Positions 18,775-28,329 are shown, counted from the stretch's first letter. The stretch: 64,000 nucleotides of DNA from Pirellulales bacterium (GCA_019636335.1 JAHBXR010000008.1:1-64000), one strand, 5' to 3'. Translations and numbers: made by a program. The notes: generated by a model from the letters alone, not told the origin.

Positions 18775-18996
18775 TCATGCCCCGGCGCCGACAAAAAAGG
18801 CATCCGACGTGGGGACGAACAGCAGAATGAGATCCTCAACACCGACCGCGCGGGCTTTTTCGCTCGCGCGCTTTGGCGATGGATTGCTTGCCGCGACTGC
18901 ATAGCTCTCTGGGTCGAGCGCTAGCCACTGCCCTGCGTAACCCGTCACATCGATGCGAGGACGCTGGACTTGCTTCGATTCGCGTGATTTCTTCAT
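18775..18996 (-). CDS. DUF5678-like small protein
   Basis: 73 residues with a strong GGAGG eight bases before the ATG. The core GYAGQWLALDPESYAVAAS followed by LILLFVPTSDAFFVGAG matches the DUF5678 type of small planctomycete proteins as I recall it. Related genes often sit beside retropepsin-like protease genes; here the downstream neighbour is a membrane protein instead. The function is unknown. Confidence 0.6.
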   Translation of the reverse strand: MKKSRESKQVQRPRIDVTGYAGQWLALDPESYAVAASNPSPKRASEKARAVGVEDLILLFVPTSDAFFVGAGA

Positions 18997-19071
18997 AGAC
19001 TGCCTCCATGCCTATTGTTGGCATTCGCGAGTTGCGAGGCAATGCCGATGAATCGCGAGAAATCTGCCCAA

Positions 19072-19091
19072 CGCGGGCAAAGCCCGTGCAA
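19072..19091. repeat. Intergenic palindrome, GCGGGCAAAGCCCGTGC type
   Basis: The arms CGGGC and GCCCG surround AAA. Related in core to the palindrome at 18118. It lies between the DUF5678-like gene and the cytochrome-WD40 gene. Confidence 0.4.
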
Positions 19092-19139
19092 CCCAGATTC
19101 TGCTACGCCACGCTTAGAGATGGCTGACGTCCGCCGAGG

Positions 19140-21101
19140 CTAGTTCCCCGCGGTAGCGGGCGGATTGGCCGCTTCGAACGCTGCCTTTTCAGCAGCAGCT
19201 TTCTCAGCGGCGGCTTGCGTCGCGGTGGCCTTCGCCGTGGCCGCGTCGGCGGCGGTGCGGCGTTCGGTGGCCTTTTGCTGGGCCGCGATTTGAGCTGCGA
19301 CTACCGCATCGGCGATGGTCTTCGCCTCAGCGAGTGCAGCGGCGGCGACCTTCTCACGCTCGGCCTTTTCGGCAGCGAGCTTGTCGGCGACTGCTTTGGC
19401 CGCCTCGGCCTTTTCCAGTGCCGTTCTCAGTGCGGCGAGCGTGTCGTTCGCCGCCGTGGCGGACGATTGCGAGGCTGCCAATTCAGCCGCGGCGGCATCG
19501 GCGGCCGCCTGTACGGGAGCAAGTGCCGCGGCGGCAGCTTGCGCCTCGGTGGTTCGCGCGGCGAGTTCCTGCTCGGCGGCAGCCAACTCGGTGGCGATCT
19601 TTTCGGCCTCGACCTTGGCGGCCGCGGCGGCGTCCGCCGCTGCCAGAGCGGCCATCTCCAAAGTGGGCGGATTCGTCGCTAGTGCCGCCACCTGCACGCC
19701 GTCTGCCACGTTCCACAGCTTGAGCGCACCGGTCCAGTCACCGCCGACGACCCGCGCTCCATCGTGCGTGAACGTGGCGGCCAGCGCCAGATCGGGCAGC
19801 GCCTCGAAGGCGACTAATTGTTTCCCTTCGAGGTCCCACACCTTCACCTGGCGATCTCGCCCGGCGGTAACGAGACGCCCATCGTGCGTGAAGTGGATCG
19901 AGGCGACCCCCCCGGCGTGGGCGTTCCACGTCTTGACCTGCGTGCCGTTCTCCATTTCCCACAGGCGGACGGAGCCGTCCTCGCTGGCGCTGGCCAACAG
20001 GTTCGAATCGAGACGCCAGCTCACGGCGTTCACCGCCGCGGTGTGTCCCTTGAGGTTCTGATACTCGCGGGCCGTCTCCGCCTCCCACACGATCAACTCA
20101 CCGTTGCGATCGGCCGTGGCCAGGAGCACGCCGTCGGGGCTGTACTCGATGGCGTAGACCCACTCGGTGTGCTTGCGGATCTCGTGCAGTTGCGTGCCGT
20201 CTTCCGTGTCGAAGATGCGCACCACGCGTTGCGGTCCGCCGAGTGCCACGCGGGTGTGATCTTCGTTGATGTCGGCCGCGAGGACCGTATCGAGCTCGTC
20301 GCCGAGTTCGAAGACGCGTTCGCCGCTCTTCACGTCGAAGACGACGACGCGCCCCGAGTGCCCGCCACGACCACCACCGGCGAGCAGCAGGGCGCCGCTA
20401 CGACTGAAGCGCAGCACCTCGGGCGTCCCTTCGGCAAAGGGGAGCACGCCGAGCAGTTCGCCCGAATCGCTGTGGTAGAGCGGCACCTGCTTCTGTCCCG
20501 ACACCGCGACGACGGGGGCCCAAGGGCTTGCCGCGATCGAGGCGACCGCCGTGGTGCGGGGCGTGTAGACCAGCGGCTGCTTCGAGATGTTCTCCGGCAT
20601 GATCGCCGGACCCTCGGGCCGCGCGGCGCCGGCCGATTGCATCAGGTTCGCCTTGGGCTTCTTCGGCTTGGCCACCGAGCCCGAGTTCTCGAGCGCTCCG
20701 CCTTCGATCCACGTCTTGATGACGGCAAGCTTGGCCTCGGGCAGCTTGTCCTGCTCGGGGGGCATCTTGGGCTCTTCCTGGTGCGAGACGAGCATCCACA
20801 GGCGCGAGCTATCGAGATCGCCCGCCAGCACCACCTCGCCACTGGCTCCGCCCGCCATCAGCCGTCCGTAGTCGTCGAGCGCGAGATCGCTTTTCGCATT
20901 CGACATGTTGTGGCAACTGAAGCAGTGCTCGCGCAAGATCGGCTTTACGTCGTCGGCGTAGGTGACCTTCTTGGCGGGCTCCTCGGCCTGCAGCGCGCGC
21001 GGCGCGGCGCCGCACAGAACGATCGCCGCCAGGGCGAGCGATCCACCCGGGATGCCTTGCCACTTCAGCCTGCTCCGTGCCGATCTTGTCACCATCATCA
21101 T
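19140..21101 (-). CDS. Exported cytochrome c-WD40 protein with Ala-rich coiled tail
   Basis: 653 residues from ATG 21101, preceded by GGAGAGGG. A signal peptide (GGSLALAAIVLCGAAPRALQA) leads to a planctomycete-type cytochrome c domain (YADDVKPILREHCFSCHN, heme motif CX2CH), ending at WIEGG. About seven WD40-like blades follow, with clear units at HTEWVYAIEYSPDGVLLATADRNGELIVW and HTAAVNAVSWRLDSNLLASAS. The last 150 or so residues are almost only Ala, Glu, Lys, Thr and Asp, a predicted coiled coil or extended helix. It is the last gene of the four-gene exported cluster. Such proteins are thought to work in the periplasm; the substrate is unknown. Confidence 0.85.
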   Translation of the reverse strand: MMMVTRSARSRLKWQGIPGGSLALAAIVLCGAAPRALQAEEPAKKVTYADDVKPILREHCFSCHNMSNAKSDLALDDYGRLMAGGASGEVVLAGDLDSSRLWMLVSHQEEPKMPPEQDKLPEAKLAVIKTWIEGGALENSGSVAKPKKPKANLMQSAGAARPEGPAIMPENISKQPLVYTPRTTAVASIAASPWAPVVAVSGQKQVPLYHSDSGELLGVLPFAEGTPEVLRFSRSGALLLAGGGRGGHSGRVVVFDVKSGERVFELGDELDTVLAADINEDHTRVALGGPQRVVRIFDTEDGTQLHEIRKHTEWVYAIEYSPDGVLLATADRNGELIVWEAETAREYQNLKGHTAAVNAVSWRLDSNLLASASEDGSVRLWEMENGTQVKTWNAHAGGVASIHFTHDGRLVTAGRDRQVKVWDLEGKQLVAFEALPDLALAATFTHDGARVVGGDWTGALKLWNVADGVQVAALATNPPTLEMAALAAADAAAAAKVEAEKIATELAAAEQELAARTTEAQAAAAALAPVQAAADAAAAELAASQSSATAANDTLAALRTALEKAEAAKAVADKLAAEKAEREKVAAAALAEAKTIADAVVAAQIAAQQKATERRTAADAATAKATATQAAAEKAAAEKAAFEAANPPATAGN

Positions 21102-21120
21102 CACCCTCTCCGGTATTTCA

Positions 21121-21149
21121 GTGGCACAGGTCGCTGGCCTGTGCGAAAC
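21121..21149. repeat. Palindrome GTGGCACAGGTCGCTGGCCTGTGC
   Basis: First of two neighbouring copies of the cacagg...cctgtg palindrome in the gap between the cytochrome-WD40 and DUF1549/1553 genes. The arms GCACAGG and CCTGTGC are exact. Confidence 0.6.
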
Positions 21150-21176
21150 ACTGTCATCAGCTCTTTCTTCCATTCA

Positions 21177-21201
21177 GGCACAGGCTGGCAGCCTGTGCCA
21201 C
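21177..21201. repeat. Palindrome GGCACAGGCTGGCAGCCTGTGCC
   Basis: Second copy, with arms GGCACAGGCTG and CAGCCTGTGCC separated by one base; an almost perfect hairpin. Related copies lie at 21121, 32385 and 60652. Confidence 0.65.
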
Positions 21202-21251
21202 TTCTCTCTCATTCCGACTCGCACGAACAGTCAAAGTCTGCCACTGTTCGC

Positions 21252-23699
21252 TTAGTGATTGAACAAGAACTCGCGCGAGTTCAACACCGCCCAGAAGACA
21301 TCTTCCAGGCCGCGCTGCTGGTTCTCGTCCTCGTTTACGATCGCCGCAAGCCTCTCCGCCTCCTCGGGCGTCGCGTGACGCGAGAGACAACGCACGTAGA
21401 TCGAGTCGATCACCTGCTCGGGCGTCTGGCCGACATCGAGCATCGACTTCACCAGCCCGCCGCCGGCGATCTTCTGCTGAAACGTATCGCCGTTCAGCAG
21501 GTGCAAGGCCTGGCTCAAGGTCGGTTCGGTCTTCACCTCGCACGAGCAGACCGAAACCCGCGTCGAGCGGCCGAACGTGTTCAGGAAGTAGGTACTCGTC
21601 GCCCCGTCGGCGATCTGCGTGGCACGGGCCCCGACGGGCAGGCCCTGGAACTTGTCCTTCGTGCTGGTCACCTGGCTGATGGCATCGAGCAGGTTTTCGG
21701 CCTTGATGCGCCGCACGCGCGAATGGGCGAAGTTCAACTGGTCCGATTCGTTGCTGGTGTTCACCTCGGTGGTGCGCTGATAGGCCTTCGAGTTGCAGAT
21801 GTCGCGCACCAGTTGCTTGAAGTCGTAACCGCTGTCGGTGAATTTTTGCGCCAGGGCATTCAGCAACTCGGGATTACTGGCCGGATTACTGATGCGGAAA
21901 TCGTCGACCGGTTCCACAATGCCCACGCCAAAGAAGTGCTGCCAGACGCGGTTGGCGACGCTGGTGGCGAAGAAGGGATTCTCCGACGAGGCGAGCCACT
22001 CGGCCATCACGGCGCGTCGATCGCGGCCGGCCAGGTCGGGCGTGGCGCCGCCGAGAAACTTGGGCGTCATCGCACGGCCGCCGATCAGGTGGCCCACCTC
22101 ACCGCCGCCGGAGTTGAAGACGATCGTCTCGCGGTAGTCTTCTCCCGTCTTGCGACCGATCTGGGCGAAGAAGGCCGCGAACGAGTAGTAATCGTCCATC
22201 GTCCAGCGATCGAAGGGATGGTTGTGGCACTGCGCGCACTGCGTGCGAATGCCCATGAAGACCTGGGCCACGTTCTCGGCCGTCTTCAGCGTGTCGGTCT
22301 CGATCTGGTAGTAGTTCGTGGGCGGATTGGTGAACGTGCCCCCCGTCGAGGAGAGCAGTTCCTGCACCATCTTGTCGAGCGGCACGTTGTTCGAGATCTG
22401 CTCGGTCAGCCAGTTCGCGTAGAGAAAGGCCGACTTGTAGCTCACGTTGATCGTCGAGCGAATCATGAGCAGCTCGGCCCATTTCATGGCCCAGATCTCG
22501 GAGAACTCCTTGCGCTCGAGCAGCTCGTCGACCAGCCTGGCCCGCTTCTCGGTCGATGGATCGGCCACGAAGGCGGCATGTTCCTCGGCCGTAGGCAAAC
22601 GTCCGGTGATGTCGAGCGTCACGCGTCGCAGGTAGATCTCGTCCGAACAGAGGCCGCTCGGCAAGATACGTAGCTTCTGCAACTTCGCCCCGACGAGCTC
22701 GTCGATATAGTTGCCCCCCGATTCCTCGGGGGGGGAATATTCGAGATTCGCCGGCAGGACGATCGCCTGGCAGCCCACCGTGTGCGTATCGAAGCGGGCC
22801 ATTACGAACGCCTCGCCCCGGGCGCCGGCGGTCACCAGCCCTTCGGGAGTGATGGCCGCCGAGTTGTCGTTGTTCGTCAGAAAGACGGCCAGATTCGTGA
22901 TGTCGCGGTCCGTGCCATCGGCATACTTGGCCCGTGCGATCATGCGTTGCTGGGCCCCTTCCCCCTCGAGCACCATCTTGGGCGGATAGAGCTCGACCGT
23001 TTCGCAAAGGGGGACGGCGCCGCCATCGGCCGGAGCGCCCGCCTCGAGCCAGCGCAGGAGGGTGGCGTAGTATTCGCTCTGGTCGTCGAAGCGCTTGCCA
23101 CCGGTGTGCGGCACGCTGCCGACCGATTTTTCCATCAACAGGCTTTCGGCGGGCAGGGCGAGATTGATCCGCCGACCGCTGATCTCGTGCGTGAGGCGGA
23201 AGTGATCGCCGTCGGGATCGAAGCCGAAAAGCGACAAACGGAAACCATCCTTACCGCGCGCGGCCCCGTGGCAACTCCCCGTGTTGCAGCCGGCCCGCAT
23301 GAAGACCGGCATCACGTCGAGCTTGAAGCTGATCGGCCGATCCTCGGTCGCCTGACGCACGCTGACCGGAATCGTCGCCACATGTTCCTCGAAGCGCACT
23401 TCGAGTTGCGTCTCGCCATCGGCGACGGGATAGAGCACATTGCCTTCGAGCCGCGCCAGGGCGGGGTCGAGCAGCTTCACCTGCACTTCGTCGGTGATGT
23501 CGAGCGTCACATCGTCGGCACGCACCCCCTGCACGATGAACGGCTGACGATCGCGCGACGTGGTCAACTGCACGTCGGGAGGATAGACGCCGATCTTGAC
23601 GATCGACTTCGCATCGCTCGCCGCAGCCAACGCCGGCACGGCCAACAGCAACACGGCGAGCAACTTCGTGACTCTGGCGTTTCCACAGAGCAGGTTCAT
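21252..23699 (-). CDS. Exported DUF1549/DUF1553 protein with cytochrome-like CX4CH motif
   Basis: 815 residues with a signal peptide (LLAVLLLAVPALAAA). Order: an Ig-like (Big_2-type) domain at about residues 35-110; a cytochrome-like segment at about 135-215 with RAGCNTGSCHG, where the cysteines are four apart; DUF1549 at about 340-560 (CSDEIYLRRVTLDITGRLPT and CAQCHNHPFDRWTMDDYY); and DUF1553 to the C-terminus (RVWQHFFGVGIVEPVDDFR, and an LNGDTFQQKI region). CAQCHNHPFD gives a second CX2CH heme-type motif. Planctomycete proteins of this kind are periplasmic and of unknown biochemistry. It sits in the DUF1501 cluster. Confidence 0.9.
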   Translation of the reverse strand: MNLLCGNARVTKLLAVLLLAVPALAAASDAKSIVKIGVYPPDVQLTTSRDRQPFIVQGVRADDVTLDITDEVQVKLLDPALARLEGNVLYPVADGETQLEVRFEEHVATIPVSVRQATEDRPISFKLDVMPVFMRAGCNTGSCHGAARGKDGFRLSLFGFDPDGDHFRLTHEISGRRINLALPAESLLMEKSVGSVPHTGGKRFDDQSEYYATLLRWLEAGAPADGGAVPLCETVELYPPKMVLEGEGAQQRMIARAKYADGTDRDITNLAVFLTNNDNSAAITPEGLVTAGARGEAFVMARFDTHTVGCQAIVLPANLEYSPPEESGGNYIDELVGAKLQKLRILPSGLCSDEIYLRRVTLDITGRLPTAEEHAAFVADPSTEKRARLVDELLERKEFSEIWAMKWAELLMIRSTINVSYKSAFLYANWLTEQISNNVPLDKMVQELLSSTGGTFTNPPTNYYQIETDTLKTAENVAQVFMGIRTQCAQCHNHPFDRWTMDDYYSFAAFFAQIGRKTGEDYRETIVFNSGGGEVGHLIGGRAMTPKFLGGATPDLAGRDRRAVMAEWLASSENPFFATSVANRVWQHFFGVGIVEPVDDFRISNPASNPELLNALAQKFTDSGYDFKQLVRDICNSKAYQRTTEVNTSNESDQLNFAHSRVRRIKAENLLDAISQVTSTKDKFQGLPVGARATQIADGATSTYFLNTFGRSTRVSVCSCEVKTEPTLSQALHLLNGDTFQQKIAGGGLVKSMLDVGQTPEQVIDSIYVRCLSRHATPEEAERLAAIVNEDENQQRGLEDVFWAVLNSREFLFNH

Positions 23700-23809
23700 C
23701 GCGTCATCCTCGGGCGGTCAAGTCGGGAGGGACTTGGTGATCTCGGTGTCGTGTTCTCGGTCGGGCGCGTCGGCGTGGTCGCTCGTCGCGCCGCACGTGG
23801 TGCGATACG

Positions 23810-26356
23810 TTACTGGCCACCACCGGCCGCGGCAGGTTCCGGGGCCGGCTGTTCGGCGGGGGCGTCTTCGGCCGGCGCGGCGGCTGCCGTGGCGCGGGCC
23901 TCTTTTTCCTTCTGGCGATCGAGTCGCAATTGCTCGAGCCGCGTGAGTCGCTTCTCCGGCGGAGCCTCGGCGGCGGGTATCGGCGCCGCGGCAACCGGCG
24001 CCGGCGCATCGGCCTTCGGCGGCAACGGCTCGTCGATACGCAACAAACCCGTGCCGATCATGTGCGTGATCGGTTCGCCATGGGCGGTCACGATCGCGCG
24101 GCAGAGCAGCGTTTGATGCTTGCCGGCAGGGGAGTTCGCCGTGGTCTTGACCTTGAAGACCAACTCGGTCGAATCCTGGGTGATTTCGCCTTGCGCGGTG
24201 GTCACCTCGTTCGGCAGGCCGAGCAATTCGACCGTCGCCGGGCCTGCGAAGTCGCGATTCTTCGTCACCGTGACAACGACGTCAGTCTCCTGTCCCTTTT
24301 CCACGGCCGCTTGCCCATAGGCAAAGGTGAAGAAGGGCTCGGCGATCTCCAGATCGGCCAGTTGGCTGGCGACCGAGACCGTGCCGTTATCGACCGTGGC
24401 ATCGGCGATGACCACGATCTTCCACGTGCGGATCTCGGCGCCGCTGTTCGCGTTCAGGGGCAAGAGGACTTCGTTCTGTCCCTCGGGAATCGAAACCGAG
24501 CCCGACGAACCGACCCCCGGCGGGTTGTACAGCATGCGGACGGCGATCGGCGCGGTGAAGCCTTCCTGGCGCGTGGCCACGATCTTCAAGTTCATCGTGC
24601 CATCGCGGACCAGCGGCACCTGCGGCTGCACGATCTCGATCGCGTAGGGCGATTCATCCGTCACGGCGGTCGCCATGCGCTCGCTGAAGTGGTCCCACAC
24701 ATGGATGTTGTTCTGTCCGCGCACCATCGAGGTGGTCTGCAACAGGCGACCTTCGACTGGCACGTTGGCATCGGCGTTGCGACCGATCACGTCGACGAGC
24801 GATCCGCCGAGGGGCGCATCGGCCGCGGCGGTGAGCAGCACCGGCACGATCGACTGATTGGCGGCCATGGGCATGGTTTCGTACGTGACGCCTGGGGGCA
24901 GATCCTTGAGTTCAATGGAGAGCTCGCCCCCGAAATCGGTGCGCGATCCGCTCACCAGGAGTGCCGCGCGGTTTCCCTTCGGCACCGGCGCCACAATGTC
25001 GACGAACTGCGACTGCTCGGGCAGTCCCATCACCAGAGAGGGCGTCACCGGCGCGACTTCGATGCGATAGGCGTAGTCGACGCCCCCCTTATTCAAGTGG
25101 TCGCGCATCTGCAGGACATATTCGCCATCTTCGGGCACGGTGAAGCGGAGGTAGCTATCAGGCGTGCCATTGTCGTCGTTGCCGGCCAGCCCGGCGCCGT
25201 CCGTCCCACGCAGAACCGAAAGAACGCTGTCCAAGGGCGAACGCAGCGAGCGGGCAAAGACCCGCAGGTCGTAGACCTGCCCCTTCGTGGCGGCAAAGCG
25301 GAAATAATCGACATCACCCGGCTCAGCCAGCACGCCACCGAGCGCCGCCGGGGGAGTGAAGACCGTCGCTTCGGCGAGGCCGTTGTTCGGTTCGGCCTCG
25401 ATCGCGTTGGGCAAATCCGAAATGCGGAAGACATTACTCGAGGGAGCCACTCCCGCCTCGTTCTGCGCCGCAAGTCGGAAATCGCGCACCGTCTGGCTGG
25501 GTAGCGTGACCTGCTGGACAAACTCGCCCGCCACGTCACCAAGAAATTTCACCTCGAGCGTTTCGCCCGGCCGACCGCCCGCGGGCAGCGTGGCCGTAGG
25601 ACGCGGAAATCCACCGATGTGCAGACGATAGTTGCAGGCGCCGTTGCCCCCGAAGGCGGTTTCGCGAACCTGCACGTAGTAAGTGCCATCTTCCGGGGCG
25701 ACGATCGACGCGACGCCATCCTGCCAGACGAGCGCCGCATCGTCCGAGTTGGACAGTTCGAAGCGTCCCTTGTCCATGATCGCCACGTAGGGATCGAAGA
25801 ACGTGTTGCCGAGGCGAATGCCTTCGATCTCGGCCGTGATGCGCTGTCCCTGCTTCACGTCGACCGCGAAGTAATCGACATCTTCGTTCTGCACGACGCC
25901 GTTGACCGTGACGCCGAGGTCAACCTTCTGGGGTGTTTCGAACTCGCTGTTCGGCTCGGCTTCGCCGATCTCGGGCAGCGCCCCCACGCTGAACGTCCGC
26001 AGCTCGCTGATGCCCGTGGCAGTGCGCACGCGCATGCCATGCGTACCGAGACGGCAGTCGGAGGCGATCGCCAGCCGGACCTTGACGGCCTTGTCATTGC
26101 CCGCCTCGAGACTCACCACGGAGATGCCCGGCTCGTAGAAGTAGATCTCCTGGGCATCTGCCAGGCGCGCGCCGTTGAACGTGACGTCGAGCTCAGTGCC
26201 GCGTTGTCCCCCTTGAGGGCTGATCGAGCCGAGCGAAGGACTGGCCCCTTCGACGAGCGTGGCGTTCACGACCAACAATGCCCACGAGAGTGCGGCAACC
26301 AAGAACATACGGCGAGGAAGCAGATTTCCGACCGCGCAGCGACAAGTGACGTTCAT
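23810..26356 (-). CDS. Exported protein with pre-peptidase C-terminal (PPC) domains
   Basis: 848 residues from ATG 26356, with an AAGGG-like site upstream; ATG 26308 is also possible. The signal peptide is MFLVAALSWALLVVNA. An N-terminal IPT-like region (SPSLGSISPQGGQRGTELDV) is followed by two PPC-type beta domains, each with the family signature (EAEPNSEFETPQ...DVDYFAVDVKQGQ and EAEPNNGLAEAT...DVDYFRFAATKGQ). Further beta-rich repeats follow. The C-terminal 60 residues are Ala/Pro/Glu-rich (PVAAAPIPAAEAPPEK). Such domains usually aid secretion or binding and have no catalytic residues. It lies between the DUF1501 and DUF1549/1553 genes, as expected of one system. Confidence 0.85.
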   Translation of the reverse strand: MNVTCRCAVGNLLPRRMFLVAALSWALLVVNATLVEGASPSLGSISPQGGQRGTELDVTFNGARLADAQEIYFYEPGISVVSLEAGNDKAVKVRLAIASDCRLGTHGMRVRTATGISELRTFSVGALPEIGEAEPNSEFETPQKVDLGVTVNGVVQNEDVDYFAVDVKQGQRITAEIEGIRLGNTFFDPYVAIMDKGRFELSNSDDAALVWQDGVASIVAPEDGTYYVQVRETAFGGNGACNYRLHIGGFPRPTATLPAGGRPGETLEVKFLGDVAGEFVQQVTLPSQTVRDFRLAAQNEAGVAPSSNVFRISDLPNAIEAEPNNGLAEATVFTPPAALGGVLAEPGDVDYFRFAATKGQVYDLRVFARSLRSPLDSVLSVLRGTDGAGLAGNDDNGTPDSYLRFTVPEDGEYVLQMRDHLNKGGVDYAYRIEVAPVTPSLVMGLPEQSQFVDIVAPVPKGNRAALLVSGSRTDFGGELSIELKDLPPGVTYETMPMAANQSIVPVLLTAAADAPLGGSLVDVIGRNADANVPVEGRLLQTTSMVRGQNNIHVWDHFSERMATAVTDESPYAIEIVQPQVPLVRDGTMNLKIVATRQEGFTAPIAVRMLYNPPGVGSSGSVSIPEGQNEVLLPLNANSGAEIRTWKIVVIADATVDNGTVSVASQLADLEIAEPFFTFAYGQAAVEKGQETDVVVTVTKNRDFAGPATVELLGLPNEVTTAQGEITQDSTELVFKVKTTANSPAGKHQTLLCRAIVTAHGEPITHMIGTGLLRIDEPLPPKADAPAPVAAAPIPAAEAPPEKRLTRLEQLRLDRQKEKEARATAAAAPAEDAPAEQPAPEPAAAGGGQ

Positions 26357-26589
26357 AGGGCAAACCCTTGTGTATTCGCTAATCGCAAACGATCGGCACA
26401 TCCCACCGATCATTCGTCCACGCATGCGCCGTGGGTTGCGTGCTCGTCTTCGGGGGGGATCGGGCCACACGCAGACGAGCAACGCGCGGCGCCAGGTGTT
26501 CGGTTACTCGCTCGTGCGAGCTAACTCCGGTCGACCCGTGCCTCGCGCATGGTTCGCCACGCGCGAGCCAGGTCAGCCGGGTAGTTGAA

Positions 26590-27897
26590 TCAGGCCAGCA
26601 ACTCCTTGCGGACCTTGCCACCATCGACGATTTCAATCGGCCGATCGCCAGGCGCCATCAACTCCTTGTCGGCGACGATGCCCAACTGGTTGTAGATCGT
26701 GGTCGCCAGATCGGCGGGGTTCAGCTCGTCGCGCTCCGGCTCGCTGGCCACGGCGTTCGAGGCGCCATAGACCGAGCCGCGTTTCACGCCGCCGCCGGCC
26801 AGCACGACGCTGAACACCTTCGGCCAGTGGTCGCGGCCCGCCGTGCCGTTGATCTTCGGCGTGCGGCCAAACTCGCTCGACACCATCACCAGGGTCGAAT
26901 CGAGCAGACCCTGCTGATCGAGGTCGGCGATCAGTTGCGCAAAGGCCTGATCGAAGGCCGGCATCTGGTTCCGCATCCCCGCGACGATCGAGTTGTGCAT
27001 ATCCCAACCACCATAGGTGAGCGACACGAACCGTACGCCGGCCGCCACCAGGCGACGCGCCATGAGCATGCGTTGACCGGCCTCGTTGCGGCCGTAGGCG
27101 TCGCGCATCTCGGCCGGCTCGGCGTCGATGTTGAATGCCTCGCGCGCCGACTCCGAGCTGATCAGGCTGTAGGCACGATCGTAGAACGTGTTCATCGCGC
27201 CGATCGCGTCGGCCTTTTCCTTCTTCAGGAAATAATCGTTCACCGCTTCGAGCGCCGAACGGCGACGCGTGAAGCGCGGCTCGTCGACCCCCTCGGGCAG
27301 GTTGAGGTCCAGCACCTTGAAGCCCCCCGAGGCCGGATCGGCCCCCAGGCTGAACGGCGCGAACGAAGAACTCAGGTAGCCCGTGCCGGCGAACTCGTTC
27401 GGCTGGTTCGGAATGCAGACGTACGGCGGCAGATTGTGGCGCGGGCCGTATTCATGACTCACCACGCTCCCCATGCTGGGGAAGATCAAGGCCGGGCTGG
27501 GACGATAGCCCGTGAACATGTTGTGCGTGCCGCGCTCGTGCGCCGCTTCGCCGTGCGACATGGCGCGGCAAACGGTCAGCTTGTCGGCGATCTGCGACGT
27601 CTTGGGGAGCGTTTCTGAAAAGACTTCGCCCGGAATCTTCGTCTGCAGCACTCCCATCTCGCCGCGGTACTCGATCGGGGCGTAGGGCTTGGGATCGAAC
27701 GACTCCTGATGAGCGATGCCGCCGGGCAGGAAGATGTGAATCACGCTCTGCGCTTTGGCCGCGATGTGCTCGTAATTCTTCTGGTCGGCGCGGGCCTGCT
27801 CGATCGCGAAGAAGTCGGCCAGCGTCAGTCCCACGCCGGCAACCGCTCCGACAGTGAGGAATCCGCGACGATTCAGGCTGGAGCTACGCATGCGCAT
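26590..27897 (-). CDS. DUF1501 exported protein (Tat signal)
   Basis: 435 residues. The N-terminus SSLNRRGFLTVGAVAGVG is a twin-arginine signal, so the protein is exported folded. The sulfatase-like alkaline phosphatase fold is seen in VIHIFLPGGIAHQESFDPKP, SHGEAAHERGTHNMFTGYRPS and VMVSSEFGRTPKINGTAGRDHWPK, all hallmarks of DUF1501. Family members are common in planctomycetes next to DUF1549/DUF1553 genes, as here, and are suspected hydrolases. It is the first gene of a four-gene minus-strand cluster, with about 230 bases before the PPC gene. Confidence 0.92.
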   Translation of the reverse strand: MRMRSSSLNRRGFLTVGAVAGVGLTLADFFAIEQARADQKNYEHIAAKAQSVIHIFLPGGIAHQESFDPKPYAPIEYRGEMGVLQTKIPGEVFSETLPKTSQIADKLTVCRAMSHGEAAHERGTHNMFTGYRPSPALIFPSMGSVVSHEYGPRHNLPPYVCIPNQPNEFAGTGYLSSSFAPFSLGADPASGGFKVLDLNLPEGVDEPRFTRRRSALEAVNDYFLKKEKADAIGAMNTFYDRAYSLISSESAREAFNIDAEPAEMRDAYGRNEAGQRMLMARRLVAAGVRFVSLTYGGWDMHNSIVAGMRNQMPAFDQAFAQLIADLDQQGLLDSTLVMVSSEFGRTPKINGTAGRDHWPKVFSVVLAGGGVKRGSVYGASNAVASEPERDELNPADLATTIYNQLGIVADKELMAPGDRPIEIVDGGKVRKELLA

Positions 27898-28329
27898 GAG
27901 TCGTTCTCCGTCGTCTGGTTGCGAATCGGATGGCGCGAGATGCCGCGCGTACCAACTGGCACGCGATCGCTGACACTCGCAGTTGTACGGGGCGGGTCCG
28001 ATGGCTCACAACACGATGCGTCCTACAGCAACGCGCGCGTCCACCGGCGTTATGGCGTGTGGTGTGGTAGGTAGGCCGCTGCCTCGGCGTCGCCTGGCGG
28101 CAGCCGTGTCGCGCACCGCAAAGGTACGAAACACTGGCCTATCGTGGTCTCAAACTACTCGATCGAAGGGCGATTGTCAAAGAATTATCGCGCCTTCTGC
28201 TGGGCGATTTGCGATCACCCTAGAGTCTTGCACCAGCAACGGTTGCGCTCGCTTGTAGCGATTGTGAAAAAGGCGCAAACCGCGCGGTCTGCCGCGATCG
28301 TGTCGGTGGCGGAGACACTCCGGGGGCGG
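27898..28329. other. Intergenic region upstream of the DUF1501 cluster
   Basis: About 430 bases between the end of the NHL lipoprotein gene and the start of the DUF1501 gene, both on the minus strand. It holds the promoter candidate listed at 28152. No terminator-like hairpin with a T run was found, and the frames open here look non-coding. Confidence 0.4.
28152..28180 (-). promoter_or_regulatory. Candidate sigma-70 promoter for the DUF1501 cluster
   Basis: On the minus strand a perfect TTGACA (28180-28175) is followed after 17 bases by TAGTTT (28157-28152). The -10 box is weak. It lies about 255 bases before the DUF1501 start codon. Confidence 0.3.

Noticed and set aside
19009..19128. 39-codon plus-strand frame starting MPIVGIRELR
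   Set aside because: Its first ten residues recall Phd-type antitoxins, but the rest crosses the palindrome at 19072, has no toxin partner and is likely chance.
19818..22673. Plus-strand open frame of 951 codons
   Set aside because: It is antisense to the cytochrome-WD40 and DUF1549/1553 genes and crosses their intergenic palindromes; residue use (Arg, His, Gly) is that of a GC-rich shadow.
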